A stretch of DNA of 64,000 nt from NCBI GenBank assembly GCA_966692625.1, contig CBKZAG010000001.1:27223-91222 (forward strand), given 5' to 3'. The notes under the pieces are model-generated. The model was not told the DNA's origin. It saw only the letters and a program-made list of their open reading frames with translations, and searched no databases. The translations under genes were made by a program, and so were the position numbers. Source of the DNA: CAMLOF01 sp966692625. GTDB lineage: Bacteria > Pseudomonadota > Gammaproteobacteria > Burkholderiales > Burkholderiaceae_C. Of the stretch, positions 51,426-59,873 are shown piece by piece (positions within the stretch are counted from its first letter, which is position 1; every line of letters begins with the position of its first letter).

Positions 51426-53024
51426 CTAAAACTGGTACCGCTTGATCATGGTTTCGATGCTGCGGCCGAGCTCGTCGAGCTGGCGTGCGGCTTCCTCCGC
51501 TCGGCGCGCCACGGCAACGTTCTGCGTGCTGGCTTCGCGGATGTTCTGCATGGCCAGCGCCACCTGGTCGCTGCCAACCAGCTGCTGCTCACTGGACTGC
51601 GCAATCTGCGCGGCCGCGTCCGCAGCCTCCGCGATGGTCTGCGTCAGCCGCGCAATCACCTCGCCAGCCTCGGCCGACTGCTGCATTCCGCGCTCCACCG
51701 CCTTGCCCCCTTGTTCGCTGGCAAGCACCGCTGCCTGCGTCGCCTTGTGCATCTCCTGCAACAGGCCACGCACCTGTGCCGTCGCCTGGCGTGACTGCTC
51801 CGCCAGGCTGCGCACCTCCTGCGCCACCACCGCAAACCCCTTGCCTTGTTCACCCGCCTTGGCAGCCTCGATCGCCGCATTGACAGCCAACAGGTTGGAC
51901 TGGTCGGCCAGACCATTGACCAGTGTCGTGATCTCACCAATGGCCAGACCGTGCTGGCTCAGCCGGCTGACGCTGTCACTGATGTGCAGCATCTGGGCCT
52001 GGATCTGGCGCATGCCTTCGACGCTGGCCTCCACCGCGGCACGCCCGCCGTGGGCCACAGCCGTCGCCTGCTGCGAGTCCTGCGCAACGCGGCGGGCACG
52101 CTGGCTGGCCAGTTCCGCCGTGCGTTTGACTTCTTCCACGGTCGAGGTCGTCTCCACGATCGCACTGCTCGTCTCGGACGCACCGGCCGCCACCTGGGAG
52201 GCGGAGGCCAGCATGTCCGCTCCGACCTCGCTGAGCTGGTTGACCCCGTCACTCAACGCCCGCGTCGAGCGCCTCAGCTCGTCCGCCAGGTGTGCAAAAG
52301 CGCGCGCCAGCTCACCCATTTCGTCATACCGCTGCGTAAGTGTTTCTGGCACGGCAACACCCAGCTCCCCGCGTCCGAGCCGAACCGCTACCGCCCCGAG
52401 GTGCGCCAGTGGCACAGTCGTCTGGCGAGTCAGACCCAGACTGACCAGCACGGCAAGAACTACCGCGCCAGAGGTGAATGTCAACAGGTGTGTGCGTATG
52501 TCCGATGTGAGCCGGTCCGCAGATTCCTCCGCAACCCGGTCGAGACGTAAAAAAGCTTCTCGCAAATCCATGTAGCGCTGCTGCAGCGCACCCGTGATGA
52601 GCTGTCCAGCTTCCTCCTGCCGTCCGCTGCTCAACGCGGGTATCACCTGCTGACCCCGGATGCGCCGCAAGTCCGCCAATTTGCTTTCCAGCTGGCCCAA
52701 CTCGGTGCGCAATTCAGGCCAGTCCACCGTAAGGTCCCGCACCCTCGCGACTCGCTGGTCGTTCAACTCTTGTAGCTGTGCAAGCTCGTCCGGCAGGGCC
52801 TGGCGCTCGGAAGAATTTCCATTGAAAGCTGTCAGCACAAGCGTTCGGCTCTGATGCAGGTTGCTGTCCATGGCCGCCACCAGGCGGCGTACGTCACCAA
52901 CCGCCTGTATCGCGCTCACGTCTCGATAACTGGCCAGGACCTGGGTGATCATGAGAACGAGCAGCAAGCCAAAACCGAGCAGAAGCCGGTGAGCGATGCG
53001 CAAGTGAAGCAACGGGTTTGTCAC
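51426..53024 (-). CDS. Methyl-accepting chemotaxis protein, first of two
   Basis: A 532-residue chemoreceptor. TM1 at about 9-28, a periplasmic helical-bundle domain (about 29-185), TM2 (about 188-208), a HAMP domain (TTVPLAHLGAVAVRLGRGEL) and the same signalling hairpin as the adjacent MCP. Start is GTG at 53024, inside the stop of the CheW gene (GTGA), giving MTNPLLHLRIAHRLLLGFG; upstream codons lie within cheW. It is about 40 residues shorter than its neighbour because it has one HAMP-like block instead of two. Both lack a methyltransferase-binding pentapeptide, so methylation would rely on the TPR-bearing CheR. Confidence 0.92.
   Translation of the reverse strand: MTNPLLHLRIAHRLLLGFGLLLVLMITQVLASYRDVSAIQAVGDVRRLVAAMDSNLHQSRTLVLTAFNGNSSERQALPDELAQLQELNDQRVARVRDLTVDWPELRTELGQLESKLADLRRIRGQQVIPALSSGRQEEAGQLITGALQQRYMDLREAFLRLDRVAEESADRLTSDIRTHLLTFTSGAVVLAVLVSLGLTRQTTVPLAHLGAVAVRLGRGELGVAVPETLTQRYDEMGELARAFAHLADELRRSTRALSDGVNQLSEVGADMLASASQVAAGASETSSAIVETTSTVEEVKRTAELASQRARRVAQDSQQATAVAHGGRAAVEASVEGMRQIQAQMLHISDSVSRLSQHGLAIGEITTLVNGLADQSNLLAVNAAIEAAKAGEQGKGFAVVAQEVRSLAEQSRQATAQVRGLLQEMHKATQAAVLASEQGGKAVERGMQQSAEAGEVIARLTQTIAEAADAAAQIAQSSEQQLVGSDQVALAMQNIREASTQNVAVARRAEEAARQLDELGRSIETMIKRYQF
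51434..52283. repeat. Direct repeat, copy 2: shared MCP signalling-domain tract
   Basis: Counterpart of 49696-50545, in the same orientation, 1738 bp away. The match ends abruptly on the side of the divergent HAMP and sensor regions, and near the stop codons on the other side, as expected for gene conversion confined to the signalling domain. Confidence 0.9.
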
Positions 53025-53566
53025 TGGGCTTCTCCGGTGGACTCCTGCCATTCGCCCAACGCCGGGTCGGACAGAAGCTGGTTCACGTCTATGTGCAGCA
53101 GTTCCCCCTCGATGACTCCGAGCAGCCACGGAGGAGGGGGCCGATGGGCGGGCCATTCGAGGGCCTGTGCCGGGTCAAGCAGGCGCAGCCCTTCCACCTT
53201 GGTTGCCAGCAAGGCGCAAACTTGCTTGCCTTCTCCAACCACGAGCAGCAAAGGGCTTTCAGCCAGTCCGCTCTGGGGGAGGTCCAGCAGCGGGCGCAGG
53301 TCCAGCACCACCAGCACACGCCCCCCCACCGCAGCCAGCCCGTTCAAATGAGGCGGGAGCATCGGCAACGCGGCGATGTCCCGCAGCGGGCGAACCTCCT
53401 TGAGGCTTTCAACCGACACGGCAAAACGGGAAGCGCCCACACTGAACACTGTCATGGGTACCCGCCCGGTGGAGGCATCCTCCTTCGCCAGGGGTTGTGC
53501 GAGGAGGTCGGCCCGGCGTTGCAGCAAGGCCTGTGTGCCGGTGTCGAGGGCACTGGTCGCAGTCAT
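53021..53566 (-). CDS. CheW-like coupling protein (WspD/WspB-like)
   Basis: A 181-residue CheW-domain protein with an N-terminal extension of about 35 residues. The domain (about 37-170) contains FSVGASRFAVSVESLKEVRPL and LNGLAAVGGRVLVVLDLRPLL. CheW proteins dock CheA to receptors. A second, diverged CheW is encoded at 54831, the same two-CheW arrangement as in Wsp. Start at 53566 is fixed by the ATGA overlap with cheR and its stop overlaps the MCP start. Confidence 0.88.
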   Translation of the reverse strand: MTATSALDTGTQALLQRRADLLAQPLAKEDASTGRVPMTVFSVGASRFAVSVESLKEVRPLRDIAALPMLPPHLNGLAAVGGRVLVVLDLRPLLDLPQSGLAESPLLLVVGEGKQVCALLATKVEGLRLLDPAQALEWPAHRPPPPWLLGVIEGELLHIDVNQLLSDPALGEWQESTGEAQ

Positions 53567-54834
53567 GACGCGGTCTCCTTGGCCTGCGGGCCGGGCAGCC
53601 CCAACGCCTGCCGCAGCTTGCGCTGCGCCCGGCTGTCACCTGCGGCGCTTTCCAACTGCCAACGCGCCACTTGAGCCATATGCAGGTGGGGGTCCAGAAA
53701 CAGCGCCCGGCGAAAAGCCTGCAAAGCGGCCGCAGACCTCTGCTGGCTCTGCAAGATCATTCCTTCAAGCAAATAACGTTCAGCGGTGGGTGACGCACTC
53801 GACAGCCGCCGCAACGCCCCCTCATAGTCGCCTCGATCAGCCAACGCCCGGACCTCTGCGAGAGGATCGTTCACCGCTTGTGATGCGGGCGCGACAGCGG
53901 CTGGCCGAAGTGGCAAGGCCGCAGTGCCCCGCAAGGGCCGCGAAAGCGGTGGCAAAGCCGCCTTCGGCGTCGCCACTGCTTCCAGCGCCCTGGCGGTGCC
54001 CGCCGCCTTGCGGTGCAACAGCCAGGGGTCCAACCCGTCACTGGCGAAAGGGTGCCCGCCCATTGCGGCGCAACCCAGTTCAGCCGCGCCCAATGCCAAG
54101 CGCCCATCAGAGGCGAGTGCCTTCGCCGCTCGATCCAACACCAAAGCCAGCTTGTCCTCGTTGAGGTAAATCAGAACGTTGCGGCACAGAATGAAGTCCC
54201 AGTGCGGCTCCTGGCGCTCGGGACCGGGCCACTTGTCGTCGATCAGATTGACCAGCTCAAAACGTACCAGTTCGCGTATGGCAGGGAGCACCTCGAAACG
54301 TCCATCGCCTTGCAGACGGAGACAGTCCTGGAGCAGCCACTGTGGAGGTGTGCGAAGAGACCACGCGCCGTAGCTGGCGCGCCGTGCCTGCGCGATGAAA
54401 CGTGCGTTGACATCCACTCCCAGAACCTGCGCCCGCGGCCCCAACCCCACCCGGTGCAACAGCGCGGCCACAGAGTAGGCCTCTTCACCCGTGGCGCATC
54501 CCACACTGAGGATGCGAAGCACCTGTTGGGGTGCGGCACGCTCCAGCCAGCGCGGCAGCAGATCATCCTTCAGCACGTCAAAAGCTCGCGGTTCGCGCAT
54601 GAAGTAGGTTTCACCAATGGTCAGTTCGTCGAGCACACATTGCTTCTCGCCGTCGCTCAGCCGCTCCAACAGCAAAGCACTGGCGGACTCTGCAATGGAC
54701 GCGCCCCTGTGCTCTGCCAAGGCAGCAAGTCCACGGTGCAAAGCGCTGTCACTGAGCTGGCCAGCGGCAAAGCCCAGCCAGCGTTCGCAGCTTTCACGCA
54801 CCTGGGCCATCAACTCCGCGGACAACCGGGTCAT
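53563..54834 (-). CDS. CheR-type methyltransferase with C-terminal TPR (WspC-like)
   Basis: A 423-residue SAM-dependent methyltransferase. The CheR N-terminal helical domain (about 1-75) precedes the catalytic domain (about 80-275; SAM motif ILSVGCATGEEAYSVA near residue 115, FILCRNVLIYLNED near 215). A Pro/Ala-rich linker leads to tetratricopeptide-like repeats (about 350-410, RYLLEGMILQSQQRSAAALQAFRRAL in the shortened form EGMILQSQQRSAAALQAF). It would methylate Glu/Gln residues of the two MCPs. The CheR-TPR form is characteristic of WspC. Start at 54834 is set by the ATGA overlap with the upstream cheW. Confidence 0.92.
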   Translation of the reverse strand: MTRLSAELMAQVRESCERWLGFAAGQLSDSALHRGLAALAEHRGASIAESASALLLERLSDGEKQCVLDELTIGETYFMREPRAFDVLKDDLLPRWLERAAPQQVLRILSVGCATGEEAYSVAALLHRVGLGPRAQVLGVDVNARFIAQARRASYGAWSLRTPPQWLLQDCLRLQGDGRFEVLPAIRELVRFELVNLIDDKWPGPERQEPHWDFILCRNVLIYLNEDKLALVLDRAAKALASDGRLALGAAELGCAAMGGHPFASDGLDPWLLHRKAAGTARALEAVATPKAALPPLSRPLRGTAALPLRPAAVAPASQAVNDPLAEVRALADRGDYEGALRRLSSASPTAERYLLEGMILQSQQRSAAALQAFRRALFLDPHLHMAQVARWQLESAAGDSRAQRKLRQALGLPGPQAKETAS

Positions 54835-55292
54835 GCGCCCCTCCCGCCACGTTCTGCCAGAACGGCATCCAGCTGAGACAACTCCTGCGTATCCAGCAAG
54901 CACCCGGGGTTTCGCAGAAGCATCACCCCTTGAGACCTGGAGGTGACTCCCAGCCAGCCTGGCGCGTCAACCGTCAGAGGCAGCCAGGCCTCGGGAGGGC
55001 ACTCAAACACATCCCCGACTTCTTCCACCCAGATGGCCAGCCTGCGCTGGCCCTGAACGCAAACCAGACGGTGCTCCGGACAGGGCGTCAGGCTCCCAGG
55101 CTCCTCGTGGAGGGAAATCACGGGCAGGGCTTCACCATGAAGGTTGAGCAAACCGCGAACTCGAGGAGGGGCGCCAGGCAAGGGGATCAGCGCAACAAAG
55201 TGCAACACACGTTCCACCTGTTCAACGGGGATGGCCCATTGCAGCGGCGGGCAGCGCAGAGTGAGCCATCCAATTGACCCTGGAGGATTCAT
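54831..55292 (-). CDS. CheW-like coupling protein
   Basis: A 153-residue CheW-domain protein spanning almost its whole length, with LRCPPLQWAIPVEQVERVLHF and PRVRGLLNLHGEALPVISL. It begins inside the stop of the receiver-ATPase gene (ATGA) and ends inside the cheR start. It is only distantly related to the CheW at 53021, so the two probably bridge different interfaces, as suggested for WspB and WspD. Confidence 0.88.
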   Translation of the reverse strand: MNPPGSIGWLTLRCPPLQWAIPVEQVERVLHFVALIPLPGAPPRVRGLLNLHGEALPVISLHEEPGSLTPCPEHRLVCVQGQRRLAIWVEEVGDVFECPPEAWLPLTVDAPGWLGVTSRSQGVMLLRNPGCLLDTQELSQLDAVLAERGGRGA

Positions 55293-56473
55293 TCGGCCAG
55301 CCTTTCTCCCGTCCCTTGAACAGGGAGCTTGACAGCAAACACGGCACCCACGCCCTGTTTCGCGCGTGCGCTCACCGACCCGCCGTGCCGCTCAACAATG
55401 CGCCGAACCGTTGCCAGGCCCATGCCTATGCCCTCGTAAGGTCTCTCGACAGGCAAGCGGTGAAAGGGTACGAACAACTGGGCACCTTGTGTCTCGTCAA
55501 AGCCAATACCGTTGTCTCTCACTTCTATCTGCAGCCACTCGCCGTGACGTGCGCCTTCCACTTCGACGTGAGCGGTCTCGCAGCCATCGGTGAACTTGAC
55601 CGCGTTTGTCAGCAAGTGCGTGAAGGCATGACGCAGCAATTCTCTGTCGCACTCCACAACAGGCAGGCTTGCGAAGACCCAACGTATTTCCCTCACGCCC
55701 TGGACCTTCCGCAAGGTATCGCTACCGCGAATCTCGTGCATCAATGACAAAAGATCCACGGGTTCTGTCTGCAAAGGCTGGTTCGAGATGAGCTCATAGG
55801 CCTTGACATCAGAGAGGACGTCTTCGATGTGCCCCAGCGTCGACACAAGCGTGGCGCTCCATTGCACAGGGGATGCACCGCTATCGGTCCCTCCTATGTC
55901 ACCAGCGAGATTCAGCAGACGCTGCAGCGGCCCCTGCAGCACCTGGAAGATCCCCGAGAGAAAGTTCTTCAACTCCCCGTGCTTCTCGTCCAGTCCACGA
56001 GCCTGTTGCTCCAGCTGTTGGCGCAGTTCACGATTCGTCATGCGCAGCCGCCGCAACTCCAGGGCACGACGGATCACGGGAGTGATGGCGCTCAGGCGAA
56101 ACGGCTTCAGCACATAATCGACCGCGCCCGCACGCATGGCGGTGATGGCCGTCTCCAGGCTGCCATGCCCCGTCATGAGTACCGGGGCGATGTCGGCATC
56201 AATACGCAGCGCCTCGGTCATGAGTTCGATGCCGCTGAGCTCCGGCATCATCAGGTCACACAACAGCACATCAAAACGCTGCGCTTCCAACTGCTCCAGC
56301 GCCTTGCGAGGATGCTCGTGGCCTACCACCTCAAAACCCGACTCTTCAAGCAACTCGCACAACGCCTGAAGCTGTGGCAATTCATCGTCCACCACAAGCA
56401 GCCGCGCACTCAAAGGATCAGCCAGACGGTCCCATGCGTTACTGGCAACAGCGGGGGAGAGCAAGGAGTTCAT
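55289..56473 (-). CDS. Receiver-HATPase protein lacking the phospho-His
   Basis: A 394-residue protein with an N-terminal receiver (about 22-140, acidic pair DD29-30, Asp73 in LLCDLMMPELSG, Lys123 in YVLKPF) followed by a HisKA-like helical region and a HATPase domain (N-box LLTNAVKFTDG, G1 RDNGIGFDE, G2 GIGMGLATV). Where the H-box His is expected the sequence reads FLSGIFQVLQGPL, placing Gln177 at the phosphoacceptor position, so autophosphorylation there is unlikely. It may act as a phosphatase, an ATP-driven scaffold or a receiver in a relay from CheA. Start at 56473 (MNSLLS) is preferred over a Met 39 bp upstream. It begins the ATGA-linked chemosensory block. Confidence 0.85.
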   Translation of the reverse strand: MNSLLSPAVASNAWDRLADPLSARLLVVDDELPQLQALCELLEESGFEVVGHEHPRKALEQLEAQRFDVLLCDLMMPELSGIELMTEALRIDADIAPVLMTGHGSLETAITAMRAGAVDYVLKPFRLSAITPVIRRALELRRLRMTNRELRQQLEQQARGLDEKHGELKNFLSGIFQVLQGPLQRLLNLAGDIGGTDSGASPVQWSATLVSTLGHIEDVLSDVKAYELISNQPLQTEPVDLLSLMHEIRGSDTLRKVQGVREIRWVFASLPVVECDRELLRHAFTHLLTNAVKFTDGCETAHVEVEGARHGEWLQIEVRDNGIGFDETQGAQLFVPFHRLPVERPYEGIGMGLATVRRIVERHGGSVSARAKQGVGAVFAVKLPVQGTGERLAE

Positions 56474-56568
56474 GGGTTGAGCGTAGCCCCGCCCTGGTTC
56501 GCACACCACCATGGTTCACCGGACGCCCTTGTCAGGTTACCCCCTACAAATCGGCAAAGGTGAAACGT

Positions 56569-57210
56569 TCAATCGCCGATCAGGTTGTGGCGCACCGCGA
56601 AACGCACGAGCCCGGCCAGGTCATGGATGTCCAGCTTCTCCATCAGGCGGCTGCGGTAAGTTTCGACCGTCTTGACCGAGAGCCCCAGCCGGCTGGCAAT
56701 ATCGTTCGACGTCAGACTGGAGGCGAGCATGCGCAGCACCTCCACTTCCCTGGGGCTGAGGCTTTCCAGAGGGTCGTCGGGCGTTCCCTCCGCGAGCCGC
56801 CTGGCCAACTCCGCGGCCAGCGTGGGGGCCAGGAAGCGGCCACCCCGCGCGACTGTGCGTATGGCACTGATCGTGTCGCGCGCAGCACAGGACTTGTGCA
56901 CATATCCCCCGGCACCGGCCTTGAAGGCGCGGTGGACATGCTCCACATCGTCCAGCATCGACAGCACCAGGATCCGGCATTGACGGTCCACCTCCCGGAT
57001 GCGGGCCGTCAGTTCGATCCCGCTGAGGCCGGGCATGAGGATGTCCACCAACACGAGATCGGGTTGCATATCCCGGGCCATCTGGAGCGCTGACACCCCA
57101 TCGGTTGCCACGCCCAGCACCTCGATATCGGGCTGTTCGGCGAGAAGGGCGCACAACGCCGCCGCGACCACCTCGTGGTCATCTGCGATCAGGACTCTGA
57201 CGGGCGCCAT
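56569..57210 (-). CDS. NarL/FixJ-family response regulator
   Basis: A 213-residue regulator with a receiver (about 1-120, DDH near residue 10, phospho-Asp in VLVDILMPGLSG, Lys in GGYVHKSCA) and a LuxR-type helix-turn-helix (about 145-210, LSPREVEVLRMLASSLTSND in the shorter core LSPREVEVLRML, then SRLGLSVKTVETYRSRL). It overlaps the kinase gene upstream by one base (TGATG), forming a standard NarX/NarL-like pair; an ATG at 57216 is an alternative start. It is the only DNA-binding output in the cluster and might regulate the operon. A gap of 95 bp separates it from the next gene. Confidence 0.92.
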   Translation of the reverse strand: MAPVRVLIADDHEVVAAALCALLAEQPDIEVLGVATDGVSALQMARDMQPDLVLVDILMPGLSGIELTARIREVDRQCRILVLSMLDDVEHVHRAFKAGAGGYVHKSCAARDTISAIRTVARGGRFLAPTLAAELARRLAEGTPDDPLESLSPREVEVLRMLASSLTSNDIASRLGLSVKTVETYRSRLMEKLDIHDLAGLVRFAVRHNLIGD

Positions 57211-58634
57211 CACCATGGGACCCTTACAGTCAAGCAACACCCCTTGTCCGGGCCAGAGTGCACCTCAAGCTCGCCGCGCACTGCCATGGCGCGTTCACGC
57301 ATCGTGCGCATGCCCAGGCGCCCTTTGGCGCTGGAGTCGGAAGTTGGGGCAAAACCCCTGCCGTCGTCCAAGATCACCATGGTCATTCCCTCCGGTTCTC
57401 GCCCGAGCTGTATGTCGATCCGGTTGGCCCGAGCGTGCTTGAGTACATTGTTCAGAGCCTCCTGGGCAATGCGAAAGAGTGCGAGATCGCGCTCGGGAGC
57501 AGGGGGAATCGCCGTGCCCGCCAGGCGCACCTGGACCAGCAGCCCCGTGCGGCGCTCGAAGATAGCGCCATACCATTCAAGGGCTGCAAGCAATCCGTAG
57601 TCGTCCAGCATGGGCGGACGCAACTCCGCCATCACGTTGCTGATGATGGCTGACGTCTGGTCCACCATGCCATGGGCGTCGACGAGGCGCCGCTCCAGTT
57701 CGCGCGGCTTGAAATCTCGCGAAGCAATGCCGCGGCGCACCAGCTCCAGTGATATGCCAAGCGCGGTCAGGTTCTGACCGACCTTGTCGTGCAGTTCAAC
57801 GGCGAGTCGCCGGCGTTCAGCCTCCTGGATATGGACCAGCCGCTTTCCCATGGCCCGCAATTCTTCGGAATTCCGTTGCAGAGCCTCCGCATGCTGAGAT
57901 TTCTCTGTCACATCACATGCCACGCCCATAACGTTGAATTCACCTGTCTCTGGATGCAACGCTACACCTGTCAGTCGCAGGCGGCGCACCTCTTGCCCCA
58001 GAGGGCGCACCGAGCATTCGATATCAACGTGATTGCAGACATCGCCGCATCCCCTGATCGCGGCATGAACCGCTGCACGGTCAAGTGAGCAGACGTTGGC
58101 CAGGCCGGCCGCGAGATCTGCCTGGCCCAGCACCGGCAGACCCAGCAAATTGGCGCCTCGAGACGTCGCCTGGAAGCGGTCGGCTGCCGAGTCATAAAAC
58201 CACGATCCTGCGCCAGCAAGCTCCAGAGCCTTCTCGACACTGCTGCACCATTCGCGTTGTTGCAACGCCTGGGAATGCCGCGTCAGAGATTCGGACCATA
58301 GGCAACATGCACCACGAAATTCGTCCCATGCCTCAGAGGTGAATTCTTCAGCCGCCTGCCCCAGAAGCACGCCAAATGCCTGTCCCTCCACCCCGAGCAG
58401 CAAACGAAATGAACCATCAGAAGTAACTGCGGAACTGGCCCAATCTACCGCATCCTCCGGCCGAAGCCCCGTTTGCATCAGCGGTACCCAGCCCCGGGAC
58501 GGCAGTTGCCGGAGCAATGCCAGCCTACGCCACGATCTGGTTGAGCACAAGAATTCCCAGCCACCCCTGCACACGGCTTCCAGATTCCGGCATTCGCTCA
58601 ATAGAAACGCAAATTGGACAATGCCACTTGACAC
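57210..58634 (-). CDS. Sensor histidine kinase, NarX/DegS type (HisKA_3) with PAS
   Basis: A 474-residue soluble kinase. Residues about 1-130 may be a degenerate GAF-like sensor; a PAS domain with PAC tail spans about 135-255 (ending GVACDVTEKSQH). The HisKA_3 dimerisation helix has the phospho-His282 in AVELHDKVGQNLTALG, followed by a HATPase domain (EALNNVLKHARA, DDGRGFAP, GRLGMRTMRERA). It has no transmembrane segment. It is paired with the NarL-like regulator and is the first gene of the large signalling operon, with a 245-bp gap to the divergent AraC gene. Confidence 0.9.
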   Translation of the reverse strand: MSSGIVQFAFLLSECRNLEAVCRGGWEFLCSTRSWRRLALLRQLPSRGWVPLMQTGLRPEDAVDWASSAVTSDGSFRLLLGVEGQAFGVLLGQAAEEFTSEAWDEFRGACCLWSESLTRHSQALQQREWCSSVEKALELAGAGSWFYDSAADRFQATSRGANLLGLPVLGQADLAAGLANVCSLDRAAVHAAIRGCGDVCNHVDIECSVRPLGQEVRRLRLTGVALHPETGEFNVMGVACDVTEKSQHAEALQRNSEELRAMGKRLVHIQEAERRRLAVELHDKVGQNLTALGISLELVRRGIASRDFKPRELERRLVDAHGMVDQTSAIISNVMAELRPPMLDDYGLLAALEWYGAIFERRTGLLVQVRLAGTAIPPAPERDLALFRIAQEALNNVLKHARANRIDIQLGREPEGMTMVILDDGRGFAPTSDSSAKGRLGMRTMRERAMAVRGELEVHSGPDKGCCLTVRVPW

Positions 58635-58730
58635 ACAGCCTCCAGTGCAGGAACGTCACTTCTGTGGTGAATCTTTTTGTTTTCAGGGCACCAGTTTTTC
58701 TTGCATGATCTGGCGCGGGGTTGAGCATAC

Positions 58731-58751
58731 ATCACGAACTTGTCGTGTGAT
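58731..58751. promoter_or_regulatory. Imperfect inverted repeat in the kinase/AraC divergent region
   Basis: ATCACGA and TCGTGTGAT form an inverted repeat with a two-base insertion in the 245-bp gap between the signalling operon and the araC-type gene. It is the only dyad I notice there; elsewhere the gap holds a T-rich stretch near 58673-58700 but no clear promoter. Confidence 0.25.
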
Positions 58752-58879
58752 CTGCAGGGGCTTTGTTTCGGGGCCCGGGTTGGATGCTGCTTCCCGGACG
58801 ACCCAGCTGGGGGCAACGAATGAGGCGCAAAAATGGACACACCTGAAAAACACGGCATGTCGTTCGAGGGACTTTGTCG

Positions 58880-59770
58880 ATGACGGCGCGTTCACAGCGC
58901 AGGGATGCGCCATTGCCGGGCTTGGACCCGTTGGTTTCGCTGTTTTCGAGTTTCTCCTTGCAGGCGGGGGTGTTCTACACCGGGAACATCTGCGGTATCC
59001 ACGACTTCGACCGAGACACCCAACGAGGGCACTTGCACTTGGTCAGACGTGGCGTGGTCAGGCTGGAGGGAAAAGGCCGGCTGGAGTACAACATCACCGA
59101 GCCCACCCTGGTGTTTCTTCCACGCCCTGAATTCCACCGTCTGATTGCCGACAACGGTAGCGGCGCGGACGTGGTGTGTGGCACGGTTCACTTCGGTGGT
59201 GGACGAAACCCGGTCACCGACTCTCTGCCCGATATCGTGATGATCCAACTGTGCCAGCTCCAGGGAGTCGAGATGATCCTGGACCTGATGTTTCAAGAGG
59301 CCTTTGCCGATCAAACTGGGCGGCAGGCGGTGCTGGATCGGCTGTGCGAAGTGCTGGTGGTCATGTTGCTGAGACACTGCATAGAGCACGGGGTGACCCG
59401 TGGCGGGGCACTCGCCGGTTTGGCCGATACCCGCATTGCGCCCGCACTGCAGGCCATGCACGACGCGCCGGCCTGCGCATGGAGCCTGGAAGCCCTTGCC
59501 AAGGTCGCGCACATGTCCCGCGCCCGGTTCGCCGCGCGTTTCAAGTCGGTCACCGGCACAACGGTGGCCGATTACCTGGCATCGTGGCGGCTCATGTCGG
59601 CGCAACGCCTCCTGGTCAGTGGCATGGCCCCCAAGGCCGTGGCCCACGAGGTGGGGTACGCCAATGCCAGTGCACTGGCGCGCGCGTTCACGCGCCAGTT
59701 GGGGGTGACGCCCCTGGCGTGGCGTCGAGCCCAGGCCACGTCAGTTGAAGAGGGTACGCTTGGTGCCTGA
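58880..59770 (+). CDS. AraC family transcriptional regulator
   Basis: A 296-residue regulator. The N-terminal cupin-type domain (about 20-150, of the Cupin_6 kind, with HLHLVRRGVVRLEG) precedes the double helix-turn-helix C-terminal domain (about 185-285, LEALAKVAHMSRARFAARFK and GYANASALARAFTRQLGVTP). The start at 58880 (MTARSQ) is an ATG; a TTG two codons upstream is possible. It probably activates the two genes behind it, an AhpD-like protein and a haloacid dehalogenase. Cupin_6 AraC proteins often sense small organic or halogenated compounds, but the ligand is unknown. Confidence 0.88.
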   Translation: MTARSQRRDAPLPGLDPLVSLFSSFSLQAGVFYTGNICGIHDFDRDTQRGHLHLVRRGVVRLEGKGRLEYNITEPTLVFLPRPEFHRLIADNGSGADVVCGTVHFGGGRNPVTDSLPDIVMIQLCQLQGVEMILDLMFQEAFADQTGRQAVLDRLCEVLVVMLLRHCIEHGVTRGGALAGLADTRIAPALQAMHDAPACAWSLEALAKVAHMSRARFAARFKSVTGTTVADYLASWRLMSAQRLLVSGMAPKAVAHEVGYANASALARAFTRQLGVTPLAWRRAQATSVEEGTLGA

Positions 59771-59873
59771 TTTGATACTTTAAGTGCCCATTGAGGCCGG
59801 GGAAGGACCTAGCATGGATTCCAGGCTTATCGCTGACCCAACCTGGTCAGCACGCCCGAACTGGAGAAACCCG

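Noticed and set aside
49696..52283. An insertion sequence or transposon as cause of the repeated tract
   Set aside because: The repeats are coding parts of two MCP genes, lack terminal inverted repeats and carry no transposase.
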